A stretch of DNA of 64,000 nt from Sarcocystis neurona (taxonomy: Eukaryota > Apicomplexa > Conoidasida > Eucoccidiorida > Sarcocystidae), in contig KL647288.1 of the NCBI GenBank assembly GCA_000727475.1, forward strand, positions 9,426,055 to 9,490,054. The letters are read 5' to 3'. Below the pieces are notes generated by a model. The model saw only the letters and a program-made list of their open reading frames with translations, searched no databases and was not told the origin of the DNA. A program made the translations under genes and the position numbers. The stretch's first letter is position 1. Each line of letters starts with the position of its first letter. This document shows, piece by piece, positions 1-11,100 of this stretch.

Positions 1-1082
1 GTATACGTAGTTGCGACCTTGCGATCTATAATATTACACTATATATGCATATATACATATATATATATATATATGAATTGTCATATGTTTGTTCAGTTCG
101 TATCAGAAGCGGTGCGCACCTCTTCAAATGAACTTAGTGATACCGTAGAAATACACAAGAGTGCACACGAGGACGTCGCTGTGATTTAGCGCTACAAGCA
201 TACACTAACTTGCTGCACAAAAGGTGTCGTCGATTAGCTGCACGGCAAGTGCGTTGTGCGTCACGATTAAACTTCTTGTCTCTTTTGAGAGCACGCGTAC
301 AGATGAATCTGTCTCTCCCCTGAGACAGATACGCAGGTGTGTAGATAAAACTACACATAGACGTTCATATATATGTATATATATATATCTGTATGTACGC
401 TATATCCCAGACACCCTACGCACGTAGAGATGACCAACTACTACCGTGCGCGCAAGCGTGAAACGGGCAGTTGTGCATGCTTGACAACCCGACAAAATAT
501 GTCCCACTGGCGCAAGGTATGTACGCACTAGAAGACATGCGGTGAATAAACTGGTGTGGTTGCTGCTGCCGCTACTACTCCCCCATTCCTTCTGCCTCCT
601 CCTGTTGCTTCTTCAGCAGCTCGTCGAACAATCTCTCGTGGTGCTGTTGCCGCCTCTTTCCTGCACTGGCCTCTCCTACGGTGGTCCATCTTCATTGAGA
701 AAGCTACGGGTAACCAGTTCTACAGTGGAGTGTACGCACTTTTTTCTATAAACGCGCATACATGTGTGTTGGTGAATGCACAGCACTGCCATCTCACCGC
801 ATTTTCCGGCTTCCTACGTAGTTGCAGATCTGCTTACGGTTCTGCATATCGCGCTCTTGTAAGACCTCCCATCGTTGTCTAGGTATACCAGGAAAACCTC
901 GCGAATGCCTCGCATACACTACCGATGTGCTCAACCCCACGCCTGTAATATTTCTAGCATCGGGAGACCCTTGAAAACCAGTGGCACGGGGACGAAACAG
1001 TTCACGTCAGATAACCGACCCTTCTAGACAGACGCATTCGCACGTGTCACACCCGCATTCGCAAACTTTGAAGTAAATACAT
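1..1082. other. Intergenic stretch with AT microsatellites
   Basis: No convincing coding frame is seen here. An alternating AT tract lies near 40-75 and a second at about 366-390. A pyrimidine-rich stretch at about 550-700 gives overlapping open frames without recognisable protein features. It is probably the 3' flank of the minus-strand gene that ends at 1083. Confidence 0.4.
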
Positions 1083-3056
1083 CTATCGTCCTCTCTCGGC
1101 CATCCTGTGCGCCCGTTCAGCTCTCTCTCGCTGCTTTTCAACCTCTGGCTGTCTAGATATCAGTCCCTGTCTCTCGATGTTTCCGTGTCTCCCGGGTTCT
1201 CGATGTTTCCCCGTCTCTTCTGTCTTTTCCACTACAATGTTTTCAACTGCTGGCGATGCACATGCATTGCGTCGTTCTCCCCGTATCTCTCGCGGTTTCA
1301 CTGTGACGTGCCTCGCGACTGCTTTATCCGCGAGGGCATTCTGCGCAGCAGCAATAGCGTTGAAAACATCGGAGATCTGCTGCCGCAGCGCAGCTTCTTG
1401 AGGGTCTCCAGGATATTTTTCGTCAATGTGGGCTGCTAGGGCTTCATCGCCGGGCACTGGATACTGCAGCAAGAACGTGTCGATTGCTGCAGGCAGCGTC
1501 CGCGTGTTGCTGTTGCTGTTAGCATGTTGAAGAAATACGCTGCCCCCCAGCATCGCAGCTCCGTACCCTCCTCCGATCTTGTGGTGCATCTGGTGATAAG
1601 CCTCGGCTGCTACTCCTCCTCCTCCGTTTCCTCCTCCTCCTCCTCCAGAAGGTACGTGCAGTAGCTGCTGCAGCAGATTCTTTTCGCCCTTTACTTCTAC
1701 TGCCGCCGCCACGTTTTCTTCCTGCTGCAGCCCCGACTGTCGCAGGCCTTGCTGCTGGGCGGACAGGTTTGCTTCACTGCTGCTCTCCTCTGCACAGGTC
1801 TCGAGGACTTGCTGTATGACAGCAGCTGGAGGCAGCGCGACAGCGGCGCCATTTCCTTGGAGCGCGGCGAGCAGCGCGTCCGCAATTTGACTGCTGCAGC
1901 GCTTTGTGGGGGGACCAAACGCCTTCGCATCCTTCAAAATGCGAATCACACGCATGCAGGACCGCAGAACACTTTCGTGCTGCTTCGCTATCTTGCAGCA
2001 GAAGCGGTGCAGCGGCTGCAACGCCAGCAGCAGCAGCAGAGGGCAGCCGCGCCGACGGCACTTCTGCAGCGCGTCATTCATCACGTATAGCAAACAAAGC
2101 ATCTTCTCGTCGCTCTGCTGTTGCTGCCCTGCCTCTTCCCAAGCCTGCAGCAGATGATGGATCAACGGGGATGTTCCATGCGACAGCAGCACCCCACTTA
2201 ACAACGTGATACATTCAAATGTATTCGAAATGCCCTCCTCCAACAGGCGCCTCGTCTGTTGCAGCAGCCCGCGGTCCTCTGCAGACAAAGATTCCAGCGC
2301 AACGCGAACGGGGAGCGCGGCTCCAGCAGGGGAGTTAGCTGCGACATTTTCCACCAGACCACCAGCCGACGCGGTGCCACTGGGAGCAACAGCCCGTCCA
2401 ACTGGAACAGCAACAGAAACAGAGGCTGCGACAGCAGCAGAAGCAGCACCAGAACTAGCCGCAGCACCTGTTTCTGCCAGCGTCAGGCCGCGTGCTTCAG
2501 CGGAGCTGGCCGGAGGAAGACCGAAGCCTACAGCAGGAAGGCCGCACGGGGCAGCTAAGGCAGCAGGCGGGGACACCGCGGCACTACTAACAGACGCAGC
2601 CGACGCAGGATAGAATGCAGCGGCACTGCCGGGGATCGGACACGTAGTGGGTATGAGGCCGCGTCTGTAAGAAATGCCAACCGGGGCTGTGCTACCGAGG
2701 ACTGCGCGACTGCGGTAGCTAGTCGTGTTATGACTGTTGCTGGTGCTGCTGGTGCTGCCGCTGCGCACGTGCTGCTGCTGCAGAGGCATGAATGCCGACG
2801 GCGTCGCTGCAGGCAGTGCGCACACACTCGCCACTACCCCGGCTGTCTCTGCTGGAGCGTAATACGACTGGAAAGGAGCCCCTGTCCGAGGCACGGCAGC
2901 CGCCGGGGGCTGCTGCTGCAAACCCACTGCAGCAGTATGCAGGCCTTGCTGCGACGCCGCCTCACCAGCAGCTACAGCAGAGGGAAAGTCGGCGGACGCA
3001 GTAGCACCAGCAAATCTACCCACGTACGACGGGACTGCTGTGTACAGCGGCTCCAT
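1083..3056 (-). CDS. CID (RPR) domain protein, RNA-processing type
   Basis: An uninterrupted frame of 657 codons. I place the start at the ATG at 3054-3056 because it sits in an A-rich ACAACCATGG context; the frame stays open another 96 nt upstream but has no ATG there. Residues 1-250 are Ala/Ser/Pro/Gln-rich low complexity. About residues 252-400 form an all-helical repeat with the pattern of the CTD-interacting domain: a leading helix, the run LLYVMNDALQKCRRRG typical of the second conserved CID helix pair, then helices around HRFCCKIAKQHESVLRSCMRVIRIL. The family binds the phosphorylated C-terminal repeats of RNA polymerase II and includes CHERP and SCAF-type splicing and termination factors. 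A Gln/Gly linker follows, then a charged Arg/Glu tail. No RRM or SURP module is visible, so the subfamily is uncertain. An upstream exon cannot be excluded. Confidence 0.65.
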   Translation of the reverse strand: MEPLYTAVPSYVGRFAGATASADFPSAVAAGEAASQQGLHTAAVGLQQQPPAAAVPRTGAPFQSYYAPAETAGVVASVCALPAATPSAFMPLQQQHVRSGSTSSTSNSHNTTSYRSRAVLGSTAPVGISYRRGLIPTTCPIPGSAAAFYPASAASVSSAAVSPPAALAAPCGLPAVGFGLPPASSAEARGLTLAETGAAASSGAASAAVAASVSVAVPVGRAVAPSGTASAGGLVENVAANSPAGAALPVRVALESLSAEDRGLLQQTRRLLEEGISNTFECITLLSGVLLSHGTSPLIHHLLQAWEEAGQQQQSDEKMLCLLYVMNDALQKCRRRGCPLLLLLALQPLHRFCCKIAKQHESVLRSCMRVIRILKDAKAFGPPTKRCSSQIADALLAALQGNGAAVALPPAAVIQQVLETCAEESSSEANLSAQQQGLRQSGLQQEENVAAAVEVKGEKNLLQQLLHVPSGGGGGGNGGGGVAAEAYHQMHHKIGGGYGAAMLGGSVFLQHANSNSNTRTLPAAIDTFLLQYPVPGDEALAAHIDEKYPGDPQEAALRQQISDVFNAIAAAQNALADKAVARHVTVKPREIRGERRNACASPAVENIVVEKTEETGKHREPGRHGNIERQGLISRQPEVEKQRERAERAHRMAERGR

Positions 3057-3093
3057 GGTTGTAAATAAAAGAGTGTGACGTACCAAAGTAACG

Positions 3094-3805
3094 CTACAGA
3101 ACAGCGGCAGCAACTCGTGGTATTGCGACACAAAACGCGGCAGCAGCAGCAAACAATCCCTTCTTCAAGAAGACCAACAGCAACTCTCCACGCGTCCTCA
3201 ACTGCAGATGGTGCCTCGTAATCGTGCTGCTGCCGCCACTGTTCAAGGCCCCGTCTAACAGGTAAGAGATCTCGAGACTTACTCTCGAGCCGATGTAAGC
3301 GCAAATGAGAGAACATCCCCCCAAGCGGAAATGCTAACGAGGTTGCCGGTGGAGTTCCGTTTACTATCGGCGAGAGGCGTTCTCCTCCTGTTGCACGCGT
3401 TGCTGCTGCAGCAACTGCAAGCCCTGAGGCTGTAGCAAGTGCGTTGTGTGGTCTTGACCGGCGCAGCTGCTGTAAACCGGATTTTTGCAATGCATGTCAG
3501 TCTGGCGCTTCCATTTGTCAAACGGCTGCTGCTGGTGGTGCGACTGGATCTAGTATTGCTACTCCTGCGACGGCTATTGCTGCGGAGACGCTGTTGCCCT
3601 TCTTCGGCGTGGCATCTATGCTGCTGATGGTTAGGGATGCAGTTTGCGCTGCTGCATGCGAGAGGATGCTGATGTGTGAGCAGCACGGTGCTAGACCAGC
3701 AGCAGCAGCAGCCAAATCAGCAGCACTGAGTAATATTGACAGCAGCGTGAACACCACAAGAGGCAGAAACCGAACGTGTCGGTGTCTGCTACACAGCCGC
3801 ACCAT
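3094..3805 (-). CDS. Putative secreted protein, exon structure tentative
   Basis: An ATG at 3803-3805 opens a frame with a classic signal-peptide shape: a basic n-region (MVRLCSRHRHVR), then a hydrophobic core (FLPLVVFTLLSILLS) and an Ala-rich segment. The frame stops at 3518. A phase-0 intron at 3470-3523 (54 nt, weak GTTTGA donor, TTTACAG acceptor) would join it to a second frame from 3469 downward, also Ala-rich and free of stops, with a strong A|GTAAGT donor after 3283. What follows is unresolved; a Leu/Ala-rich frame ends at 3094. No homology is recognised. The region is CAG-rich, so open frames occur on both strands and the call depends on the signal-like N-terminus. Confidence 0.3.
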
Positions 3806-4255
3806 CACCTGTGTCCCTGCTTCTCCTCTGCATCTGTATCCGGAGGCGCTGCCGTCACGAACATGAAACTAGTGCTGATGTGGTCTCAAGCGTGGCGCGA
3901 GCTACTTCTCCTGTTCGAAGCGTTGCCGCAGGTCGTGCTGCCACTACCGCCCAACGAGCTCCTGCTGCTGCTGCTGTCGCTGCTGCTGCTGCCACTGCGG
4001 CTGTTCTTGAGCGTTACAACGAGAAACGTTGATGAACTGAAGCTCACGAGTTTGTCGCTCTACCGCACGACAACTGTTACTCTGCCCCTTGTGTCCTGCA
4101 AAATTCCCTTTCCCATTGCGAGGATTGTCCTGATGCGCGCAGCTCAACTTGCATTGGCGCCCTGACAAGGAGCTCGCCTGTTCCTTTTACGGTACCTTTG
4201 AGCTACCTTATTCCAGTATGCGGCTCTTCTGTGAGAAAAGTGACGGGTTCCCCGA

Positions 4256-4685
4256 CTAAGTGTGCGATGCAAATGCGTCGACAGCAGCCGTGGTTTGCTG
4301 TTGACGTTCCATCACCCAAGTGGCTGCTGGCGCTCCCCCCTTCGGCGTATACGGCAGTCGGATTTGCTGCCGCAGATTACGCAGCGACACCCACCAGTAG
4401 AAGAGAAGGAGGAAGCTGCTGATGTAAATAGCAGGCTTCGGCGCTCGCACGCTGTTCAGGACAAGGATGTCTTTGGTGCTGCTACCCAAACTCCCTCCTA
4501 CACTGCGTGTCATGCTGCAGCAATACATGTGTTGCTGCTGCTGCCGCATCGCATAAGAAGACTGGCGGTGCTGCGAGTGTCTCACCACCATGTGCTTCTT
4601 GGGCAGTAGTGCCGGTGCTGCGGTCGTTGCTGCAGTGACTGCCGCTGGTGGGACTGCTGCTTTGCGCAGTTCGCCGCCAGACGGG
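4256..4685 (-). CDS. C-terminal exon of an unrecognised membrane protein
   Basis: A minus-strand frame begins after a pyrimidine-rich GCTGCTGCTGCTGCAG acceptor and ends in TAG at 4256. It encodes an Ala-rich segment, a four-Gln run, a probable transmembrane helix (AIYISSFLLLFYWWVSL) about 50 residues before the end, and a short polar tail. The hydrophobic helix ending in a basic segment suggests a tail-anchored or single-pass protein. The 5' part is not resolved. A possible first exon is ATG 4913-4915 with a GTGAGG donor after 4883, but it encodes only 11 residues. The frame is chosen over the overlapping plus-strand frames because of the intact helix and the clean acceptor. Confidence 0.35.
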
Positions 4686-5039
4686 CTGCAGCAGCAGCAG
4701 CAACACCTGCCGCTTGGTGCTGCCCCGCAGCCCTTTCAAAGCGGGTTCTTCGACTCCTGCAGCACCAGCAGAGAACTATCAGGTGACGTCTGCATCTTCT
4801 GCCTCAAACCTGCCTACCCCCGCTCGGACGCTGCAGAGCAGAAGCCGACGAAGGCAACTGAACCAGGCTGGTAAACCCTCACGTGGAAAGAAGGTGCGTG
4901 CCTCGTGCGGTCCATGTGGCACTCACACTGAATTGAAATACCTGGGCGAGCCACACTATATATTTCGGCAATGTGGAAATGAGCAGAGGCGGAGACTAGA
5001 AGTTTCTAAAAACGAGGGTACGTAGCTCGAAGCGGAGCT

Positions 5040-5300
5040 ACACACGTCATGTAACGATGTCACGAGACAGAGGAAGAAAAGAAGGGTGACTGTGCGCTAG
5101 GGAAAAAGCAATTCGGAAAGGAGGGGAAGACACAGGGAGAGCGGATGAGAAGAGAGTGGATGAAGCAAGAGATGACTGAGCAAAGAAGTGGGCCATAATC
5201 CACGAAAAGAGGGAGAGGTAGATGCGGAGAAGACTGAGAGATAACTGGCGAGGAGAGGGAAGATCACGACTGAGAGCCTCTTCCGGTAGGAGAGTGGACG
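5040..5300 (-). promoter_or_regulatory. Pyrimidine-rich tract (minus-strand sense), possible 5' flank
   Basis: The plus strand is almost pure purine (GAGAGCGGATGAGAAGAG-like), so the minus strand reads as a CT-rich run. A similar CT-rich tract precedes the RNA polymerase III gene, which suggests promoter or 5' UTR sequence for a minus-strand gene around 4.3-5.0 kb. There is no direct evidence of function. Confidence 0.2.
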
Positions 5301-6160
5301 CTCTCCGCATGTGGCAAGGAATATGCAGGAGACTTGGTGTTCTGGACAGCAGGAGCGCGCTTCAGAAGTTCGCCTTTCTGAAAAGAGTACAAGTACTCCC
5401 GAAACGGGCTCCTCGTGCTCTACTTTTATTTTTGAGTATCGAAACTGCGCAGACTTCAACTGGTCCCACGTTGCAGCGAACTGCAACGTTGGTTTGTACG
5501 TACACGTCAGACGGTTGCTCACGTCCTCTGTTCATACACTACAGCGGACTGCGGATTTCATGTGGACTACACTTCCGGTGTCTTCATCGTTCGACTGTGA
5601 CTGCACCGTAGGTGCCTGAGCAGCCCAAGTGTACGTACATCCGGGTGAATTGTGGACTTCCACCGTCACGAATTTGTGCTTATGGAATGTACATACACTG
5701 CAAATGCCGGCCAACTTCCTACGGCGCCTCGAGTCTTCTCACGTCGGCGTGTTCACACATCTGCGTCCGCGCTAATTATATGGACACTTGACCTTTGTTA
5801 CCTTACAACAATCCCAGTCACTTTTTACTGACTCGGGTTATCTGTAGAACTAAAGTGGCTCTGCGCTCAAGCCTGCAGAAGAAGCGGACGAAGGACAGTT
5901 ATGAGAAGAAGGGATACTAAGACGCCGTCGGGGTTGCGTATGTAGACGTGCAGATCTCCACAACTGCTAGAAGTTGAAACAGCGGACGCGGAATACCGGT
6001 AACCCACAAAAAGCGAACTCCCCAACAATTTTGAAAAGTGCGTACCGTACCTCAGGAGAGTAGTAGTACGGGAGTAGTACAGAGATACCACACGAGATGT
6101 GTGGACACGCATGCATGTGTAAATACCGGCCATAAAAGCGGTGTCCGCTCATTTACGAAG
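5301..6160. other. No resolvable gene
   Basis: Mixed sequence with only short overlapping open frames, no low-complexity coding signature and no clear exon. I see nothing that I can name. Confidence 0.3.
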
Positions 6161-6168
6161 GCGCAGGG

Positions 6169-6304
6169 AGAAGATGGAAAAATTGTCACTATGACCATCC
6201 GTGCCTCGTCCGGCCTCTCCAGACTTCTGCCGCACAAGGAACTCGAGGACGACTCTGTAGTCATATGCGAGGTTCCACCAGGGACGCACGTTGTTCAAAG
6301 TTAG
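6169..6304 (+). CDS. Possible terminal exon, unidentified protein
   Basis: A compact frame with high GC at third positions runs from GGAGAAGATGG after a CAG to TAG at 6302-6304. It encodes 44 residues of mixed, non-repetitive composition, including a DDSVVICEVPPGTHVV segment. The upstream acceptor has a poor pyrimidine tract. An upstream donor AAG|GTGCGT near 4893 would be in phase, but this is speculative. The minus strand over 6052-6264 is also open with an ATG, so strand is not certain. A 15-bp tandem repeat (GCAGAGCTGGTGTAG, about 2.7 copies) follows at about 6400-6440. Confidence 0.22.
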
Positions 6305-7069
6305 CAAGCAGAAGCTGCAACAGTGGCAGGGAGAACACCACGAGCGTTAGCCGGAAGAATACGCCAGCATTTGTGGCTGCATCGTAGCGGCGACAAGGCA
6401 GAGCTGGTGTAGCAGAGCTGGTGTAGCAGAGCTGGGTAGCGAAATTCGTCCCCGTATGTCGTTTGTGTACGTTAGGCGCATGCAATTCTTCGGGTCAGTA
6501 CCCCGCGGCGTCGGGCTCCACATAGATTACTCGTAACAACTCAACGGAACAGACAAATTATTTTGTCTTGGTCGCTAGAGGCCACTTAATTAATGTTGAT
6601 TTTCAACACCCCCCCACTGAAATCCTTGTGTCCGTCCGTGTCCTGCGGGCACCTCTCCCGCTCTCTGTGTTGCGCCGTGTGCTGTTCCGGTACCCTACAG
6701 GCAGGACAATTCTTCTGTCGCCCTGGTTTCCCGTGCTGGAGCTACTACCATCCCTTAGCGAGTTGCTGCTGCAAGGTGCGCTGTTGCGCTTCGTTTAGCG
6801 GCCGACGCTGTATCAAAACAGAAACTCCTGTACGCAGTAATACCGTGGCCTGCGTGTCTATCAGCCAACCGCGCGGCTCGTGTAACCCTGAGAGCTACTT
6901 AAGTCTTCGACCGCTTGTATGTATGTGTCAAGACAACGCATTTTTAGCCGGCGCCATCTTGGGGGTGACGTTGTTAGAGCAGCAACAGCGCAGTACAGCA
7001 GTAGCAAGAGCAGCAGGAGCAACAACAACAGTCGACGAGGCAACAAGGTCCCCAGAGAACATCCAGACG
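6305..7069. other. No resolvable gene; short 15-bp tandem repeat
   Basis: Contains the 15-bp GCAGAGCTGGTGTAG repeat near 6400 and CAG-rich sequence near 6980-7030. The latter is open in several frames on both strands and cannot be assigned. Confidence 0.3.
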
Positions 7070-7548
7070 TCACGAGAGGAACCTTCCAGGGACCAACAGC
7101 GCCATTGGCTGCCCTGTTCGCAAAAGCTTCAATACAGCTGAAGCACGTCTCTTGCCGATGCAAGAGCTTGAACTGCGGGCACGACTTCTCACACGGTGAC
7201 GCAAGCAGCACGACACCGGCACTTGGGCAGCGCCTTCTTGAATGCTCGCAGCAACAGAAAGGGCCCTGCAGCGACTCACTTATCCGCGCTGGCACCAGCA
7301 GCAGAAGCAGATGCAGTTGTGGCGCTGGTTGCGTTGGGAGCGCCGAACGGAGAGACGGCTGCAGCACCAGCGTGGGTTATCCCACCAGCAGGAGCATCGC
7401 CAGCAGCACTAGCTGTCGAAGCGGCGCTCTTCCGAACAGTGTAAACAGCACGGGGAGATGGATGTGCGTCGTTGTGAATTGTGTGTCTTCTCCTGATTTC
7501 AAATGCAGTGAATCTAGCGTGCGACTCGCCTACAAAAAACGTCCACAT
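7070..7548 (-). CDS. Small two-exon gene, hypothetical protein
   Basis: Exon 1 runs from ATG at 7546-7548 to 7280 and ends in a near-consensus AA|GTGAGT donor. The 107-nt intron 7173-7279 ends in CCCGCAG. Exon 2 is 7172-7070 with TGA. The phases match (2 then 1), giving a 123-residue product. The protein begins MWTFFVGE, has a central Ala/Thr/Ser/Gly segment with Asn-Ala-Thr repeats, and ends in a basic then hydrophobic tail (GKRRASAVLKLLRTG). No family is recognised. It is transcribed away from the Pol III gene, leaving about 650 bp between the two starts, which could be a shared promoter. The opposite strand is also open over part of this span, so the assignment rests on the splice sites. 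Confidence 0.4.
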
Positions 7549-7930
7549 CTTCCGTATGCGCCTGTCGTCCTCCCGTCGCCTCCAGCCTTTCCGGCTCGTG
7601 TATATTCCCTCTCACCTCGTGTCGTTCACGCCATTGCGTGCTGTTTTTTCTCTGCTCTCCTTCGTCCATTTTCGACCGCCGCGTTGTCTGCGTCGTCCCG
7701 TTGAGGTGTCACGTTTTCTGCACCTCTCTGTCTTGTATTCTACTCGTGGCTCTTTCACTTCGCTCTTTCAGCTTCGCTTGCTTTGTGGTGCTCACCTGTG
7801 TGTTTTGACCTCAGCAAAAAGTACCACTCACCCCATCTTTCCCTTCGAAAATAGGTCTTTTTGGTTCTCTCTCTTTTCATGGTGGTCCCCCTCACTGCCT
7901 GCGCTTCAGCCTTTACACGCTGCAGCTTTG
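7549..7930 (+). promoter_or_regulatory. Pyrimidine-rich tract upstream of the Pol III subunit gene
   Basis: About 350 bases dominated by C and T (CTCTCTTTTC and CTCCTTCGTCC types), lying 270-650 bases before the ATG at 8196. It produces a long spurious open frame without protein-like features. It plausibly belongs to the promoter or 5' UTR, and could serve the divergent gene starting at 7548 as well. No defined motif is identified. Confidence 0.25.
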
Positions 7931-8195
7931 GGAAGTGTTTACATAGATTCAAACGTGCGCACCTCCTGGAGCTCTGTTGGAGACACGAGCAGCCGCACCG
8001 CGGCTCTGTTACCGGGGCCATGTGCAAGACGCCTCCGTTTAAGATCCTTGCTCACAGGACTGTCTATTGAAGCGCAGGTCCGCGTGTGTGCTGGCCGAAT
8101 TTCAGTAGCCGCTCTGCTGTTGTTGCTGCGCGACGGGGCTGCGGTGACTGCCGCTGCGTCTGCAGCTGAGGCTTCGCGAGGCACGCATAACGAGT

Positions 8196-11100
8196 ATGCA
8201 TGCGTCGTCTCACAATGTGGAAAATGACTGCACGCCGGCGACGCCGGCAGCAGCGCAGGCAGCAACCGGAGCTGCGGCTGCAGCGGCAACTGTGGCAGCC
8301 GCAGCGGCAGCAGCCACTGCGGGAGCTACTCAGCTGGAGCAACTACTGTTGCTTGGAACGCAGCGGGCTAGCACAGCAGGAGCAGAAGCAGCAGCCGCAT
8401 GTGGGATGCACGCAGGGTCTCTTCCCCCGGCACTGCGAGAGCAGCTTGTGCGCCAGCGACGCATGCGATTGCGAGTCCCCTGTGGAGGCACTGCTGCGCC
8501 CTTTGCTACAGGGACCGCTTTCACTCATTCTGGCGGAAGGCACAGCCCCTTCAGCATCAGCAGCACCGGTAATGGGAGCAACTGCAGCAGCACAGGTGAC
8601 AGCACGTGCGCCTCCGCCGACGCTCATCAGTCGGACGCGCACGTTGCTGCTAGGTCACGTGTGAAGAATGCTCAAGCAGAGGGTGAAAGTGGGGCGACAG
8701 CCGCCACAGCGTCTCCGAAGGGAGAATATTTAAGGGTTGTTGCGAGGTCTCCCGCTGCTGTTGCTGCTCCTAGTGACGCGTCAGCCTCTGCAGGAGAGAG
8801 TCGCAGCAGCAACAGCGCGGATTCGAAGGTTCAGCTTCTACAGCCAGTGCGCGAAGAAGCTGGTGCATCAGCGAGCGGTGGAGCTCATCCTTTGAATAAT
8901 AGTGTTGTCTCTGAAGGTAGTCTTGGTGCAAGTGCTGCTGCGGACGTTTTGCCGCCGGTGTGTGAGACTAACGGAACGGAGAGCGCAGGGAGCCACCAGA
9001 TAACACAAAGAGCAAAGAGGGTGCATTTTGCAGCGGAGCCTCTCCTCAGAAATGCCTCAGCGTCGGAGAGAGATACAGCGGCAGCAGCAGGGGGGCGTCA
9101 AGCAGCAACAGAAGCCGCTGAGACAGTGAAGACAGGCGCGGATGCCGGATGTGCACCAGCAGCAGCAGGGGTGGCATCAAGAGGGGAGGAAGGGCGTCGA
9201 ATAACACTAGTGAAGGATAAGTGGCGTTTGCTGCCGGCGTACCTGGCGGCGAAGGGGCTGGTGCACCAGCACATCGAATCGTACAACTACTTCATCAAGA
9301 GAGAGTTACACGAAATTTTGCGCGCGCCTTCGAATCGACTGGTGAAGAGTGACGTCGATCCTTCCTTCTTCATCGAATTCCTTAATATATACGCTGGCAC
9401 TCCCTGCTACTACGAGGAAGGAATGATCGTGCAGCGGCTCACGCCACATATCTGCCGCACTCGCGAACTCACGTACGCCGCGCCTCTTTTCGTAGATGCA
9501 GAGTACAGCAGAGGAGAGGAAATTATTCGCCGGCGAAAAGTTGAAATCGGACTTCTTCCGGTGATGCTCAAAAGTGATTTGTGCGTCCTCCACGGTAAAG
9601 ACACCCCTGCCCTCCAGCGTCTCGGAGAGTGTCCCTACGACCCGGGCGGATACTTCATTGTCCGGGGGACTGAAAAGGTTAGAACGTCTTCTCACGCCCA
9701 CCAGCTCACGCAGAAGCCGTGTGAGCAACTCGGTATTCATACAGACGCTGCTGCAGTTGTCTAAAGATTTGACTGGCTGTTTGAAAGGATGCATTTGTGT
9801 TTAGTTATATGCAAGTATGTGCGTGTCCGTAAAGATATCTGCTCAGGTCAGGAGGCCAGAAAAAAGGGCGAAGGCGTGGCAGTACGGTGGAGATCCACAG
9901 ATGTTCACTCATCTTAGTCTCTCTCTGTCCCTCTCTCTATGTGCGTATACGATATGCATATATAGAGGAGCACGGCGGCTCGTTCTGCGTGCGTTTTGCC
10001 GGCGCACGCAGCGAGCCGCTCTGAGGCATTTCAGTGCATCTACGTGTGGGTTAACGTATGAGAGATGAAAGAGGTGAACCCGTTTAACAGAGCGGAAACG
10101 CCCGATTACCTGCGTATTTGTTTACCTTCATAAATCTGCGGGTACATGCTGAGAGAGAGATTGAGAGAGAAAAAAAGCCCTGCGTGTCCCTGAGTGGGGT
10201 AAGTATGCAGTAACACCTATACAAAAGTGTGGAGACAAATACGGATCGCGCTTCTCAGTCTGGGTGTGACGGGGAGTTGTCGAGCAGCAGACACCTCGGC
10301 GTCTACTGTTCCTACGTGCGTGACCGTCGAGCATTCTATGGAAAGCCGCTGCGTAGTGCAGAGTGGGGGTGGCGACATGGAGGGACAAGGGTGCGTCGGA
10401 GTTCTGCCTGCAACTCGCTTTGAGGGGCATGCATGTTTCGACAGCCAAGTTAATGTGGTGTGCGGGGGTGTCTGAGGTGGAGGCATGTGCAGGTATACAC
10501 GAATGCACGCAAGTGTGAAGGGGGACACGCAGCGTTCTGGGACGAAAAACCGTGCCTACGCATTTATTTGGACACAGGTATCTATCACAAGCACATAATA
10601 CAAATATCTATAGCGATGCAGTGGTATACGTACGTGTATATATATATATGTATACATACACATTTTCTCATCACACAGTGTATATATGATGCGGGTGCTA
10701 CGATTTCCTTTGTCTGCATGGCGAGGCGGTAGCACGGGATGCGCGGTTTATCTTCGCATTCGCTCAGATCCCTCTGGAGTCGCGTCCGCGTGATTAACAA
10801 GGAAAAATGTCACCTGTTTAACTGGGTGCACTGCGGAACACGTGCGCACGTACAGAGACTTGACTAGGCACGCTCTGCGGCTGTGCCTGTTTCGTGTGTT
10901 CCATGTAAGTGTATATCTACACAGGTTCATGTACAGCTGTATGTGTATGTGTGTATATGTATACATACACATATGTCCATGTCTGTAGCTATATATACGC
11001 ACGTAATGCGTGGACACTTTATGTATACGTATGTGCTCGTCCGTTGTTAATGTGGAGGAAGATGGGAGATTGTGAACGACAGATGCTGTGTGCTGGCTGC

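Noticed and set aside
1..80. AT-rich left edge as a telomere or centromere
   Set aside because: It is a short dinucleotide tract without telomeric TTTAGGG units, like many others in the window.
3254..3283. A 28-nt GTAAGT…TAG intron after 3283
   Set aside because: It would restore a good frame, but 28 nt is below any intron length I can justify without transcript data.
7481..8227. A 248-codon plus-strand frame just before RPC2
   Set aside because: It lies in the CT-rich upstream tract, gives a Ser/Leu/Phe/Arg-rich product with no domain, and overlaps the RPC2 start in another frame. It is best explained by pyrimidine bias.
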